42,786 bases of DNA from a virus: the IMG/VR virus record IMGVR_UViG_3300050821_003358, positions 1 through 42,786 of that record. The stretch is one strand, 5' to 3'. This document shows, piece after piece, positions 31,616-38,724 of the stretch. The notes beneath the pieces are model-generated. The model saw nothing but the letters and a program-made list of their open reading frames with translations, made no database searches and was not told the DNA's origin. Within the stretch, counting starts at the first letter, position 1. Each line of letters starts with the position of its first letter. A program made the position numbers and the translations under genes.

Positions 31616-33087
31616 TTAAGTTCATTGTCGCGGCCGCTCTGTGCGTGCCGTGCTTCGCCGCGATTCAAGCCGGCATGCAGTGGGATGTTCGCTCAACCGG
31701 AAGCGATACTTCGGGCGGCGGATTCGACAACACCGTCTCCGCGCCTGGTACAGACTTCTCGACGCAGGACGCTGCGCAGCAAGCCTACACAGACCTGGTG
31801 ATCGGTGGAACGACTACGCAGCTCACGAGCGCCGCGCACGCTTTTGGAGCGACACACCCGGGCAACGTAATCAACATCACGGGCGGTGCAGGCTGCACGC
31901 TCGGGTGGTACGAGGTGCTCTCTGTGGCGGGCGTCACGGCAACGATGGACCGTAGCGTAGGGACGGGCGCCAGCACCTGCACGGGCAACCTGGGCGGCGG
32001 TCTCGCAACACCGGCGAAGGTTTTCACGTTGATGGTCAATCAGAACATCGCCCACCTCAAGAGCGCCACGTACACATTCACGAGTACGCTCGTAATGCCG
32101 AACGTGCAGTTCACTCTGCGCGGCTACCAGACAGCTCATAACGATTACGGCGCGCAGCCGCTCATCACCACCGCGAGCAACATAGACGGGATGCACACCG
32201 GCGGCTCAAGCACGGTGGCGTTCCTGGACAACATCGGGTTCACTATCACGGTCTCTTCCGATCACTCGGGCATCTCGACGTCGGCCGCGGCGAACATCTA
32301 CGTTGCCAACTTCTATTGCGCAGGCTGGGGATACTCGTGCATCGAGGGCGGCTCTGATGTGAGCACAGCGTTTCGAACGGTGACCGCGTGGAACTCCGAG
32401 TTTACAAATAATGGCATTAATCACGGCCGTGCTGCGATCACAAATACCGGGCCTATCGTTGTGGACCGTGGGTATTTCCACGCGAATTATACAGACATCG
32501 CATGCCCGAACATCTCTGCCGGGACCACGATTGCGGTTGATCGCTCGATTTTTAAGGGTTACACGCATCAGAGTGTCTTTTACACCGCAAACGGCAATTT
32601 GTCCTTTGTGGCTCAGCACTCGGTGTGGTATACCTCCAGCGCAAGCTCAGCGGTCAACTTAAACGCCAACGGGTACCTGTCTCTCGTCAACTGCGTGTTC
32701 TACGGAATCTCGGCGGGCACTGCTGTAGCAATCAACGCGGCGAGCAGTCAGACCTACATGCGAAACTGCGCCTTTGGGAATAACCAGCACGATCACACCA
32801 ACATCCCAGCGGGGCCGGGTGAGATCACGCTGAGCGCTGACCCGTTCACCAGCGGATCGACAGGTGACTTCTCGCTCAACTCGACAGCGGGTGGTGGTGC
32901 GTCGCTGAAGAACGCGGCGTATCCACTCACACCGGCTGGACTCGCAGCGAACACGTATGACGATGTGAACGCATTGCGGCATCAGGACCCAGCGGGCGGC
33001 GGCAGTACAAAAGGGTTTACGTTCTCGCTTCTGATGTTCGGTGGCTTGAGCGCTCTAGGTGTTGTGGCGTTGCGACGAGCGGTTTAG
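31603..33087 (+). CDS. Beta-helix protein with signal peptide and C-terminal membrane anchor
   Basis: A 494-aa protein. Residues ~1-20 are a Sec signal peptide (MQAMIKFIVAAALCVPCFAA). The middle (about 110-420) has the short repeating strands with asparagine ladders of right-handed parallel beta-helices (pectate-lyase-like). The C-terminus is a transmembrane helix (F-S-L-L-M-F-G-G-L-S-A-L-G-V-V-A-L) closed by R-R, like a sorting tail. It would be exported and anchored in the host envelope rather than being a tail spike. ATG at 31612 is an alternative start. Confidence 0.7.
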   Translation: MQAMIKFIVAAALCVPCFAAIQAGMQWDVRSTGSDTSGGGFDNTVSAPGTDFSTQDAAQQAYTDLVIGGTTTQLTSAAHAFGATHPGNVINITGGAGCTLGWYEVLSVAGVTATMDRSVGTGASTCTGNLGGGLATPAKVFTLMVNQNIAHLKSATYTFTSTLVMPNVQFTLRGYQTAHNDYGAQPLITTASNIDGMHTGGSSTVAFLDNIGFTITVSSDHSGISTSAAANIYVANFYCAGWGYSCIEGGSDVSTAFRTVTAWNSEFTNNGINHGRAAITNTGPIVVDRGYFHANYTDIACPNISAGTTIAVDRSIFKGYTHQSVFYTANGNLSFVAQHSVWYTSSASSAVNLNANGYLSLVNCVFYGISAGTAVAINAASSQTYMRNCAFGNNQHDHTNIPAGPGEITLSADPFTSGSTGDFSLNSTAGGGASLKNAAYPLTPAGLAANTYDDVNALRHQDPAGGGSTKGFTFSLLMFGGLSALGVVALRRAV

Positions 33088-33338
33088 AGCGGCTGTGGGA
33101 TTTGGGTTACTTCAATCCTGGTCTGACGGCTACTGATATTCGTGGCGACCACAGGGCAGGATTCTTCGCTGCTATAATCCTCTGTTTCATCGAATACTTT
33201 GATGCGAGCATAGCTACCGCTCGGGAGTACGTTGAGGCGAGTGACAACAAAGCTCGCGAGCTCCGGAGCAATGCCTGAGGCAGTGACCGCTGTAATCACG
33301 TTTGCAGTGAGACCGGATAAGTCGAGAATGGGAATCAT
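33084..33338 (-). CDS. Small hypothetical protein, last of the minus fibre operon
   Basis: An 84-aa protein with V-L-P-S-G-S-Y-A-R-I-K-V-F-D-E-T-E strands. ATG at 33338 follows the upstream stop by one base and has GGAG about 9 nt before it. Its stop overlaps the stop of the plus-strand beta-helix gene (TTTAG shared). Probably a small companion of the fibre protein. Confidence 0.6.
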   Translation of the reverse strand: MIPILDLSGLTANVITAVTASGIAPELASFVVTRLNVLPSGSYARIKVFDETEDYSSEESCPVVATNISSRQTRIEVTQIPQPL

Positions 33339-33339
33339 G

Positions 33340-34188
33340 TCAATATGCTCCGCAGGAAAAAGCGACTGTATCGCCCGACGTTGTTGCCACCTGAAGCACT
33401 GCGGTTGTCGTGCTGCCTCCGGATGCGTTGAGGAGGTTCGCCAGATGGCCCGAGGTGATATCGCCACCCGAACACACCCAGCCGGTATTTGCAGCAAGGC
33501 CGGTGGCTCCGTTCATGGTGATCGTTGTGGTGCAGGTGCCTGTTGTGGACGTTGTGAAACTGCCCGCCGTCGCACCGCCCGCGGTGCCAGTGACAGTGCA
33601 GCCCGCTCCCGAAGTCGTGAACTTTGTGCCACCTGACTGAAAGCCCGCGAGCGTTCCTAACTGGGTTGAGTCTAAACCTATGCTTGGGCTGAAGAACGTT
33701 CCCCCAAACGCGATACCGGACCCGGCAGCAACAACTGTGGTCACTACGATCCATCGATTGGTCGTGGAATAAAAAAATAGTGGATACGAGCCACCGCCAG
33801 ATATGTCCCCATTCCCGATCCTCCCGGCTCCGAACCCAGCGGCGGCACAATTTCCATATTGCTTGCACAAGCTCCGGTTGTTCACTCCGTCGATTTGTAT
33901 AGTGACATTTCCGGTTGAGTTGACATCTGGAACGAAAATCATCTGTTGCCCGTTGACGGGTGCTTGTCGCAATGACAACGGAATAGCTGCACCGCTTAGC
34001 GTAGTCGGGGTACATGTGTACGTGGTACCCGACGCACTCGTAGGAGCACAGAGCCAAGGGGCGTCCGCGGCGTGGCCGGTTGCTGAACCTGTGCCACCAT
34101 TCGCGATCGAGAGCGGCAGCGTGGCCAAGGGCGGCGAGTACTGCGCCCAGCAGAGCGGCATCAGCAACAACAACAGTGCGCGTTTCAT
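33340..34188 (-). CDS. Secreted fibre-like protein with ANGGTG motif
   Basis: A 282-aa protein. A Sec signal peptide (MKRALLLLLMPLCWAQ) is followed by L-P-L-S-I-A-N-G-G-T-G-S, the motif that recurs in phage tail fibres, then Ser/Thr/Gly-rich strands with paired cysteines. It looks like a receptor-binding or surface protein, but encoded antisense to the tail genes and equipped for export. ATGA overlap with the preceding minus gene. Confidence 0.7.
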   Translation of the reverse strand: MKRALLLLLMPLCWAQYSPPLATLPLSIANGGTGSATGHAADAPWLCAPTSASGTTYTCTPTTLSGAAIPLSLRQAPVNGQQMIFVPDVNSTGNVTIQIDGVNNRSLCKQYGNCAAAGFGAGRIGNGDISGGGSYPLFFYSTTNRWIVVTTVVAAGSGIAFGGTFFSPSIGLDSTQLGTLAGFQSGGTKFTTSGAGCTVTGTAGGATAGSFTTSTTGTCTTTITMNGATGLAANTGWVCSGGDITSGHLANLLNASGGSTTTAVLQVATTSGDTVAFSCGAY

Positions 34189-34544
34189 TGCTGGTTGAAC
34201 CTCAAGATGCTCAACTTGTCACCCGACTGAATCAGGTAAAACCAAGTGCTAAGCTGATACCCCGTATCCTGTACTGCAGCGCCTTGAGGCATCGCCGGCA
34301 GCGTCACTGAGCCACCCGGGGCGCAAGGCAGCCCGGTGCCTGTGGCAATCGTTGAATCACCGATCAGCACGGCGCTGGTGTTGGTCGATTTGCACACGAA
34401 GATAATCATGCGTGCAAAGCCAGAGGCGGCGATTGCGTGAGCGTTACCATCACCTGAGATGTCGGCCATGCTGGTAGGAGTGACGGCCGCAAAGCACGAA
34501 AGCCAGAGCGCGGCAAGAAACAGGAGCAAGCGCTTGAATTGCAT
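34185..34544 (-). CDS. Secreted small protein (minus fibre operon, first gene)
   Basis: A 119-aa protein with signal peptide (MQFKRLLLFLAALWLSCFAA). The mature part is strand-rich (A-H-A-I-A-A-S-G-F-A-R-M-I-I-F-V-C, G-D-S-T-I-A-T-G-T-G-L-P-C), as in small fibre-tip or adhesin domains. It starts 6 nt behind a TAGAAT box on the minus strand and lacks a ribosome-binding site. Confidence 0.65.
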   Translation of the reverse strand: MQFKRLLLFLAALWLSCFAAVTPTSMADISGDGNAHAIAASGFARMIIFVCKSTNTSAVLIGDSTIATGTGLPCAPGGSVTLPAMPQGAAVQDTGYQLSTWFYLIQSGDKLSILRFNQQ

Positions 34545-34550
34545 GGACTG

Positions 34551-34556
34551 ATTCTA
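34551..34556 (-). promoter_or_regulatory. -10 box of a leaderless minus-strand transcript
   Basis: TAGAAT on the minus strand ends 6 nt before ATG 34544. No convincing -35 was found. It lies back to back with the -10 of the collagen-like gene. Confidence 0.5.
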
Positions 34557-34569
34557 CACTATTTGGGTG

Positions 34570-34575
34570 TACACT
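34570..34575 (+). promoter_or_regulatory. -10 box of a leaderless plus-strand transcript
   Basis: TACACT ends 6 nt before ATG 34582. No convincing -35. An AACTATTTGGGTGT-like stretch between the two divergent -10 boxes may bind a regulator, but no clear palindrome is visible. Confidence 0.45.
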
Positions 34576-34581
34576 TGGAGC

Positions 34582-35169
34582 ATGCGTTACGGAATTGCGC
34601 TACTCGCCATTGTTTCGGCTTCAGCTCAGGTTCCGAATATCACCGGAATGTTCTGCGTCCAGCGCGGCGTGCCCTTCGCCTCGATCTGCGTACCACTCAA
34701 TCAACCTCAGCCTCAACCACAAACTGGCGAGACGCAAGGACCGCCTGGTCCGCAAGGGCCAGTAGGGCCGCAAGGTCCCATCGGGCCTCCTGGTCCGAAG
34801 GGCGATAAGGGCGACGCCGGACTGCCCGGACCCAGTGGTGCAGCAGGCCCGATGGGACCACAAGGTCCGGCCGGTAGTGGGGGCGGCGGTAGCGGAGACG
34901 GTTGGAATTACGTCAGGTCATTTGAGTGCGTCGACAAATCCGCCGGCAACACGAAACTGCCCGACGGCGTACTGTTCGATTGTGGCATTCCTGCAAACGC
35001 TACGGTGGTAGAGGTGCTCGGCGTCTACGATCGCGGTACGCGCCTGGGCCCAACATCGTACACGTTCGACATTGCCACTAAGACGCTACGATTTCTCAAC
35101 GGTCATCACCAGTGGGGCGGCGGCGGCGCTAATTTCACCATGACATTGGCTGATTCGCGCTGGAAATGA
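34582..35169 (+). CDS. Secreted collagen-like protein
   Basis: A 195-aa protein: signal peptide (residues 1-16), a short Cys-containing head (C25, C36), a Gln/Pro linker, then Gly-X-Y triplets at about 53-98 (many G-P-Q, G-P-P, G-P-K), a Gly/Ser hinge and a ~90-aa globular C-terminal domain with strand pattern. Collagen-like stretches trimerise phage fibres; the signal peptide instead suggests export. Separate leaderless-type promoter. Confidence 0.8.
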   Translation: MRYGIALLAIVSASAQVPNITGMFCVQRGVPFASICVPLNQPQPQPQTGETQGPPGPQGPVGPQGPIGPPGPKGDKGDAGLPGPSGAAGPMGPQGPAGSGGGGSGDGWNYVRSFECVDKSAGNTKLPDGVLFDCGIPANATVVEVLGVYDRGTRLGPTSYTFDIATKTLRFLNGHHQWGGGGANFTMTLADSRWK

Positions 35170-35369
35170 TCGCCGAGCAAGCCCGCCAGCAGCGCATTGA
35201 CCGCCAAGCGAAAGGACTCTGCACGATCTGCGGGAGGGAACCGCGCGCACCAGAGTCGACAGCGGTATGCCCTCGATGTCTGTTGCGAGAGCGCGAGAGG
35301 GCACGCAAACGGCTACAGGCACGTCGGGCTGCTGGGCTAGGACTTGCGCGAATCTCAGATGTGCAGTAG
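35166..35369 (+). CDS. Small zinc-ribbon protein
   Basis: A 67-aa protein with C19-T-I-C22 and C35-P-R-C38, a four-cysteine zinc ribbon, followed by a strongly basic helix ([14 protein letters not shown]). Such proteins are frequent in phage early regions; some bind nucleic acid. ATGA overlap with the collagen-like gene. Its 3' end contains the operator and promoter at 35340-35372. Confidence 0.65.
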   Translation: MIAEQARQQRIDRQAKGLCTICGREPRAPESTAVCPRCLLRERERARKRLQARRAAGLGLARISDVQ

Positions 35370-35372
35370 AAT
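35340..35372 (+). promoter_or_regulatory. Leaderless promoter with variant element
   Basis: GGACTTGCGCGAATC (35340-35354) is a three-mismatch variant of the element. TTGCGC (35344-35349), 17-bp spacer, TAGAAT (35367-35372), then 8 nt to ATG 35381. It overlaps the end of the upstream gene. Confidence 0.7.
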
Positions 35373-35380
35373 CAGCACAT

Positions 35381-35635
35381 ATGAAGCGCACGTCAAAGTC
35401 GCATGTCAAAGTCTCGGGTATGGTGGCTCCCGAGGTGCATCAACAAATGGCCGCGGTCGCCAAACAGGCGCGAGCCACCATTGGGGCCATCGTCTCCCAA
35501 GCTGTGCGTGTGTGGCTGGCCGCGGTCGCGAAGGATCCAGACATTGCAGAAGCGCTAGAGCCTGATGCGCGGCCGGAAACGAACAGGCGCCTGTGGGTGA
35601 GACCAGGGCAGCGGAGAAAGGGCCGCGCGGCATGA
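35381..35635 (+). CDS. Ribbon-helix-helix DNA-binding protein
   Basis: An 84-aa protein with an N-terminal basic strand (S-H-V-K-V-S-G-M-V-A) and two helices (E-V-H-Q-Q-M-A-A-V-A-K-Q-A and T-I-G-A-I-V-S-Q-A-V-R-V-W-L), the Arc/CopG fold. Dimers of this fold bind short palindromes. Because its own promoter carries a variant of the GGACTTGCGCAACTC element, it is a good candidate for the protein that binds that element (autoregulation). Leaderless start, no ribosome-binding site. Confidence 0.75.
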   Translation: MKRTSKSHVKVSGMVAPEVHQQMAAVAKQARATIGAIVSQAVRVWLAAVAKDPDIAEALEPDARPETNRRLWVRPGQRRKGRAA

Positions 35636-35952
35636 GCCGGATAGAAGAGCTACGCCAGTTTGTGGAGACGTCGGGGCGTGGCGAAACGCTGGAGGTGCCG
35701 CACGATACGGCGCGCGAATTACTCGCGGAGATTGACGTCGCGCTCGCGAACGAGCGCCGATACATCAGAGAGCGCGTCGGGGCTGCAGAATCGCGGATCA
35801 CGGCAGGATGCCATCATGGACACGAGCGAACTGCAATCCCTCGCCCGCGCTGTCGGCGCAACGCCGGCCGATCTCCTCTATATTGCTCGCCTGGTAGCTG
35901 GCGACGACCACCTGCTCGACATCCACGACCTGACGCCGGAAGGCGCACTTGA
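35632..35952 (+). CDS. Small protein whose tail runs out of frame into the next gene
   Basis: A 106-aa frame. The first ~60 residues (R-I-E-E-L-R-Q-F-V-E-T, T-L-E-V-P-H-D-T-A-R-E-L-L-A-E-I-D-V-A-L) are a convincing helical protein. After about 35810 the frame reads through the next gene in another phase, with an Arg/Pro-rich tail. The original stop may be lost, or the end may have suffered a frameshift. ATGA overlap with the ribbon-helix-helix gene. Confidence 0.5.
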   Translation: MSRIEELRQFVETSGRGETLEVPHDTARELLAEIDVALANERRYIRERVGAAESRITAGCHHGHERTAIPRPRCRRNAGRSPLYCSPGSWRRPPARHPRPDAGRRT

Positions 35953-36013
35953 AGCTGCGTCGTACCTGCGAACGCTTGCGGCTTCGGAGCGCTGGCTCGA
36001 AAACCTCGTATGA
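35816..36013 (+). CDS. Small helical protein
   Basis: A 65-aa protein (S-E-L-Q-S-L-A-R-A-V-G-A-T-P-A-D-L-L-Y-I-A-R) with an HTH-like helix pair and acidic middle. ATG at 35816 has an AGGA about 8 nt upstream. It starts inside the preceding frame. Confidence 0.6.
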   Translation: MDTSELQSLARAVGATPADLLYIARLVAGDDHLLDIHDLTPEGALEAASYLRTLAASERWLENLV

Positions 36014-36180
36014 GTCGCACAGTTCACAAGCCGTCCCCATTCGGTCGTGCGCGCGGTGTGGCGGCGTTCAAACGGCGATTGCAGCGAATCGCACGGCAAA
36101 TGCAGGATAGACAGCAGCGCCGGGGCGGCGAAATAGACCCGGCGCGAAAGCTGCGCAACTTTCTATGGGCGTGGTGGTAG
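36010..36180 (+). CDS. Small basic protein
   Basis: A 56-aa, highly basic protein (R-A-R-G-V-A-A-F-K-R-R-L-Q-R) ending F-L-W-A-W-W. ATGA overlap with the gene before. Amphipathic basic helix suggests nucleic-acid or membrane binding; unknown. Confidence 0.55.
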   Translation: MSRTVHKPSPFGRARGVAAFKRRLQRIARQMQDRQQRRGGEIDPARKLRNFLWAWW

Positions 36181-36217
36181 TACTTTCGTAACGCTTGAAT
36201 CTAAGGCGATTTCCCTC

Positions 36218-36246
36218 TTGCACGCGAGTTGCGCAAGTCCTATACT
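36218..36246 (+). promoter_or_regulatory. Leaderless promoter with inverted element in the spacer
   Basis: TTGCAC (36218-36223), 17-bp spacer, TATACT (36241-36246), 8 nt to ATG 36255. The exact inverted element GAGTTGCGCAAGTCC (36226-36240) fills the spacer, unlike the copies overlapping the -35 box. This separates the element's role (operator) from that of the -35 hexamer. Confidence 0.75.
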
Positions 36247-36254
36247 GGTGTCAG

Positions 36255-36461
36255 ATGAGAACAGAAATGGCATACGTACACAACCCTGGCCCAGGCATCA
36301 GCGACATGAACACAGAGCACAACTACCCGGCATCGCGGCGCATCCCGCCAGCAGCGCCGGGTGATCACCGTTCAACGGATGAGCGGGCGATTGCGGAGAT
36401 GAACGAAGCAGTAGCGCGGGCGAAAGACACCGGCCTGTGGCGGCATCCGGAGGTGAAGTGA
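36255..36461 (+). CDS. Small hypothetical protein (leaderless)
   Basis: A 68-aa polar protein, rich in Pro/His in its first half (H-N-P-G-P-G), followed by one helix (E-R-A-I-A-E-M-N-E-A-V-A-R-A-K). No ribosome-binding site. Its end L-W-R-H-P-E-V-K-stop carries the short copy of the repeated junction that gives the next gene its GGAGG site. Confidence 0.6.
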   Translation: MRTEMAYVHNPGPGISDMNTEHNYPASRRIPPAAPGDHRSTDERAIAEMNEAVARAKDTGLWRHPEVK

Positions 36462-36462
36462 A

Positions 36463-36621
36463 ATGACCGTAGATGAATTGGTCGAAGTGCTGCGTCGCAT
36501 CCGCAGCGCCGTCGAGAGCAACGATCCGGAGGTTTACGATCCGATCGAAACGCTGCGCGATATCCACCGCGTGGCCGATGAAGCCATCTGCAAAACCCAG
36601 GAGGTAAAAGTCCGTGGCTGA
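36463..36621 (+). CDS. Small acidic protein
   Basis: A 52-aa acidic helical protein (T-V-D-E-L-V-E-V-L-R-R-I-R-S). Starts two bases after the preceding stop with GGAGG about 10 nt upstream. No family recognised. Confidence 0.6.
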   Translation: MTVDELVEVLRRIRSAVESNDPEVYDPIETLRDIHRVADEAICKTQEVKVRG

Positions 36622-36784
36622 TACACGACAGAATGCTCTAGCCCTGCCTTGGCTGAAGTGGGCACAGTTTTCATGGAACCTCGCGCAGCAAGCTTCTACT
36701 GAGTTTGAACGTGAACAGAGGATGTTAGATTATCAGCGCGGTATCGCCCGCGCGAAGGAGGCAGAAAGTGCCGATCATTGCTAA
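36614..36784 (+). CDS. Small hypothetical protein
   Basis: A 56-aa protein from a GTG at 36614; AGGAGG lies about 10 nt upstream. Two helices (L-P-W-L-K-W-A-Q-F-S-W-N-L-A and F-E-R-E-Q-R-M-L-D-Y). It overlaps the next gene by 17 nt. Confidence 0.5.
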   Translation: MADTRQNALALPWLKWAQFSWNLAQQASTEFEREQRMLDYQRGIARAKEAESADHC

Positions 36785-37316
36785 GGAATCGAGCAGCAAC
36801 CGTGATTTCATTCCGGCGCCCGCAGGTGTGCATCCGGCGGTGTGTTGTGACGTGGTCGATCTCGGCGTGCTCGAGGTGACCTTTGGCGGGAAAACAAAGA
36901 AGCAGCACAAGGTTCGCGTGGTCTGGCAGATCGAGGAAGTTATGGCGGATAACAAGCCGTACCTCGTGCAGAAGCGCTACACGCTCAGCCTTCACGAAAA
37001 GGCGGCGTTGCGGAAGGATCTCGAGTCGTGGCGCGGGCGGCCCTTCACACCTGAGGAACTGAGCGGCTTCGACCTGGAGAACCTCATCGCGGCGCCAGCA
37101 CTGCTAAACGTGGTGCACAACCCAGGACGTGAGGGCGGCGTGTTCGCCAATATCGCGAGCATCATGAAACTACCGAAGGGCATGACGCAACTCACGGTGC
37201 ACGATTACATCCGCGTGTGCGAGCGTAAGACCGAGGCCACAGAGACCTGGAACGGCGCTCCGGTAACAGATCCAAGCTGGGATGGAGGAATCACAGATGA
37301 CGATGTTCCCTTCTGA
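36768..37316 (+). CDS. Probable ssDNA-binding protein (OB-fold-like)
   Basis: A 182-aa protein with GTG start behind AAGGAGG. The first ~150 residues form alternating strands (G-V-H-P-A-V-C-C-D-V-V-D-L-G, V-R-V-V-W-Q-I-E-E), and K-R-Y-T-L-S-L-H-E-K-A-A-L is conserved in a phage replication/recombination protein family. The acidic, Phe-ending C-terminus (D-D-D-V-P-F) is the hallmark of single-strand DNA-binding proteins that recruit partners. It likely coats ssDNA in phage replication. Confidence 0.7.
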   Translation: MPIIAKESSSNRDFIPAPAGVHPAVCCDVVDLGVLEVTFGGKTKKQHKVRVVWQIEEVMADNKPYLVQKRYTLSLHEKAALRKDLESWRGRPFTPEELSGFDLENLIAAPALLNVVHNPGREGGVFANIASIMKLPKGMTQLTVHDYIRVCERKTEATETWNGAPVTDPSWDGGITDDDVPF

Positions 37317-37551
37317 GCAAGACAAGGTGTGGTACGAGCTTTTCAAAGCTGCGCTCGTCGGCTCCGCGAACCTGAATCCCGATAAGGCTGCTGAGCGCGC
37401 GGCACAGATTGCCGACGATGCAATGACAAAGGTGCAAGCGCACCTGAAACCGAAGGAACCAGCGGAGCCACTTTTCAATCCACTGCTACGTGAGAAGGCG
37501 GCGCAACGGCAGAAGGACGAGGCTGATTCCAGCTTTGCGGTGGCGAAATGA
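37297..37551 (+). CDS. Small helical protein
   Basis: An 84-aa protein. ATG at 37297 chosen because GGAGG lies 8 nt upstream (an ATG at 37282 is less well placed). Helical, Ala/Lys/Glu-rich (A-E-R-A-A-Q-I-A-D-D-A-M-T-K-V). Overlaps the ssDNA-binding gene by 20 nt; likely same operon. Confidence 0.6.
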   Translation: MTMFPSEQDKVWYELFKAALVGSANLNPDKAAERAAQIADDAMTKVQAHLKPKEPAEPLFNPLLREKAAQRQKDEADSSFAVAK

Positions 37552-37802
37552 AACACACACTACGAATCGAATTGACAGCAGAGGAAGTCAGGAAGGGTAT
37601 CTTTGATGCTGCGCTGCGAAACGTCGACCTGGGCGTTCCGTTCGTTGAGTCCGACATGGTTATTGAATGGCTGTCAACCAGTTCGGGCGCGTCAATTGAA
37701 CTGATCCCCGACCGTGCTAACGCCGAACCAAAGGCGGAATACATCCCCACACTCATCCCTGTAGATCCTCCTGTAGAGCCGGAAATCGAGGTGCCATTTT
37801 GA
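37548..37802 (+). CDS. Small protein with SSB-like acidic tail
   Basis: An 84-aa protein: an N-terminal strand (H-T-L-R-I-E-L-T-A-E-E-V), a helix, and a proline-rich tail ending E-I-E-V-P-F, again like an SSB C-terminal tip. ATGA overlaps at both ends. It may compete for or recruit the same partners as the protein at 36768-37316. Confidence 0.6.
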   Translation: MKHTLRIELTAEEVRKGIFDAALRNVDLGVPFVESDMVIEWLSTSSGASIELIPDRANAEPKAEYIPTLIPVDPPVEPEIEVPF

Positions 37803-38578
37803 GCGCACCAGGATTGACACTCTCGGAGCGTCCGAACATGACGCTGTACGGGCTTGAGCAGGAACTCGCGGAGCTTTTGCAGATGCGCGAAGACGTCGCC
37901 GAAGAGGTGCATGTCACCGAGGATGGCCGCGCGGAGCAGACGGCAGCGGTAGCGGCGATGGACGCGCAGATTTCGGAATACGTGAAGCGTCAGGCTGTGG
38001 TGCAGGCTGATAGCGTGCTGGCCGGGCTCCGCGAGTTCAAGGGGCGGTTTGAGAATCAGCGTGCGGAATCGAAGCGCCTGGCGAAACTCGCGGATGCGAA
38101 CGAAGAACGGTTCGAACGACTGAAGCACGACGCTGCTGAAGCGCTCGCGGCGAAAGTAGAACCGGCGGCGATCGTGGCGGCGACTCAGAACACCGTGCTG
38201 TATCGCGCGAAAGGCCGACTCGGGCAACTGAAGCTGTGCAAGTCACCAGCAAGCGTGGATGTCACCGACCCATCGCTTGTTCCGGACGGCTACAAGATGG
38301 TGACGGTCACGATGCCGGCGGCGCAGTGGGAACAATACGAGGAATACATGCTGCTGGCCGAAGGATGCGCGACTCCCGAATTGTCGATTGACAAGCGTGC
38401 TATAGGAGCAGTGCTCAAACAGCAAGTCCCGTGCAATGTTTGCAAGGGTACTGGCGATGATGTCGAGATGTTTGAGACGCCTCGCACGTGTGGCGCATGC
38501 GGCGGCTCTGGCTCTGTGCCTGGGTCTGTACCGGGCGCCAGACTAATACGAGATTCGGTTCACCTTCGCCTTGGCTGA
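37799..38578 (+). CDS. Siphovirus Gp157-like protein with DnaJ-type zinc motif
   Basis: A 259-aa protein, TTG start overlapping the previous TGA. Residues ~10-130 are a long coiled coil (L-Y-G-L-E-Q-E-L-A-E-L-L, R-A-E-S-K-R-L-A-K-L-A) of the Gp157/Gam-like type. Near the end lie C-N-V-C-K-G-T-G and C-G-A-C-G-G-S-G, two C-x-x-C-x-G-x-G repeats like the DnaJ zinc domain. Gp157 members sit in early recombination clusters. The zinc motif addition is unusual. Confidence 0.7.
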   Translation: MSAPGLTLSERPNMTLYGLEQELAELLQMREDVAEEVHVTEDGRAEQTAAVAAMDAQISEYVKRQAVVQADSVLAGLREFKGRFENQRAESKRLAKLADANEERFERLKHDAAEALAAKVEPAAIVAATQNTVLYRAKGRLGQLKLCKSPASVDVTDPSLVPDGYKMVTVTMPAAQWEQYEEYMLLAEGCATPELSIDKRAIGAVLKQQVPCNVCKGTGDDVEMFETPRTCGACGGSGSVPGSVPGARLIRDSVHLRLG

Positions 38579-38651
38579 GGTGGGTCGAAAATACGGGCAG
38601 CCCGACGTTACAGGGCAGAAAGAATAGACGCCAAACTCAGTTGAACGCGGG

Positions 38652-38675
38652 GCCTCCGGCGCGTAATCCGGAGGC
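38652..38675 (+). terminator. Hairpin, possible terminator
   Basis: GCCTCCGG (38652-38659), 8-nt loop, CCGGAGGC (38668-38675). A perfect GC-rich 8-bp stem between two operons, just before the promoter at 38685. There is no T-tract after it, so intrinsic termination is only weakly supported. Confidence 0.5.
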
Positions 38676-38684
38676 GTACTGTTG

Positions 38685-38717
38685 GGACTTGCGCAACTCT
38701 CCGACATAGCGTATAGT
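38685..38717 (+). promoter_or_regulatory. Leaderless promoter with exact element
   Basis: GGACTTGCGCAACTC at 38685-38699 is exact. TTGCGC (38689-38694), 17-bp spacer, TATAGT (38712-38717), 7 nt to ATG 38725. No ribosome-binding site follows. Confidence 0.78.
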
Positions 38718-38724
38718 AAACCAC

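Noticed and set aside
33088-34560. Invertible fibre segment flanked by inverted repeats
   Set aside because: I found only a weak direct similarity (ATTTGGGT near 33103 and 34561), no inverted repeats and no recombinase gene nearby.
36147-36175. Further element copy at CTGCGCAACTTT
   Set aside because: Differs at several positions, lies inside a gene and no start codon follows at leaderless distance.
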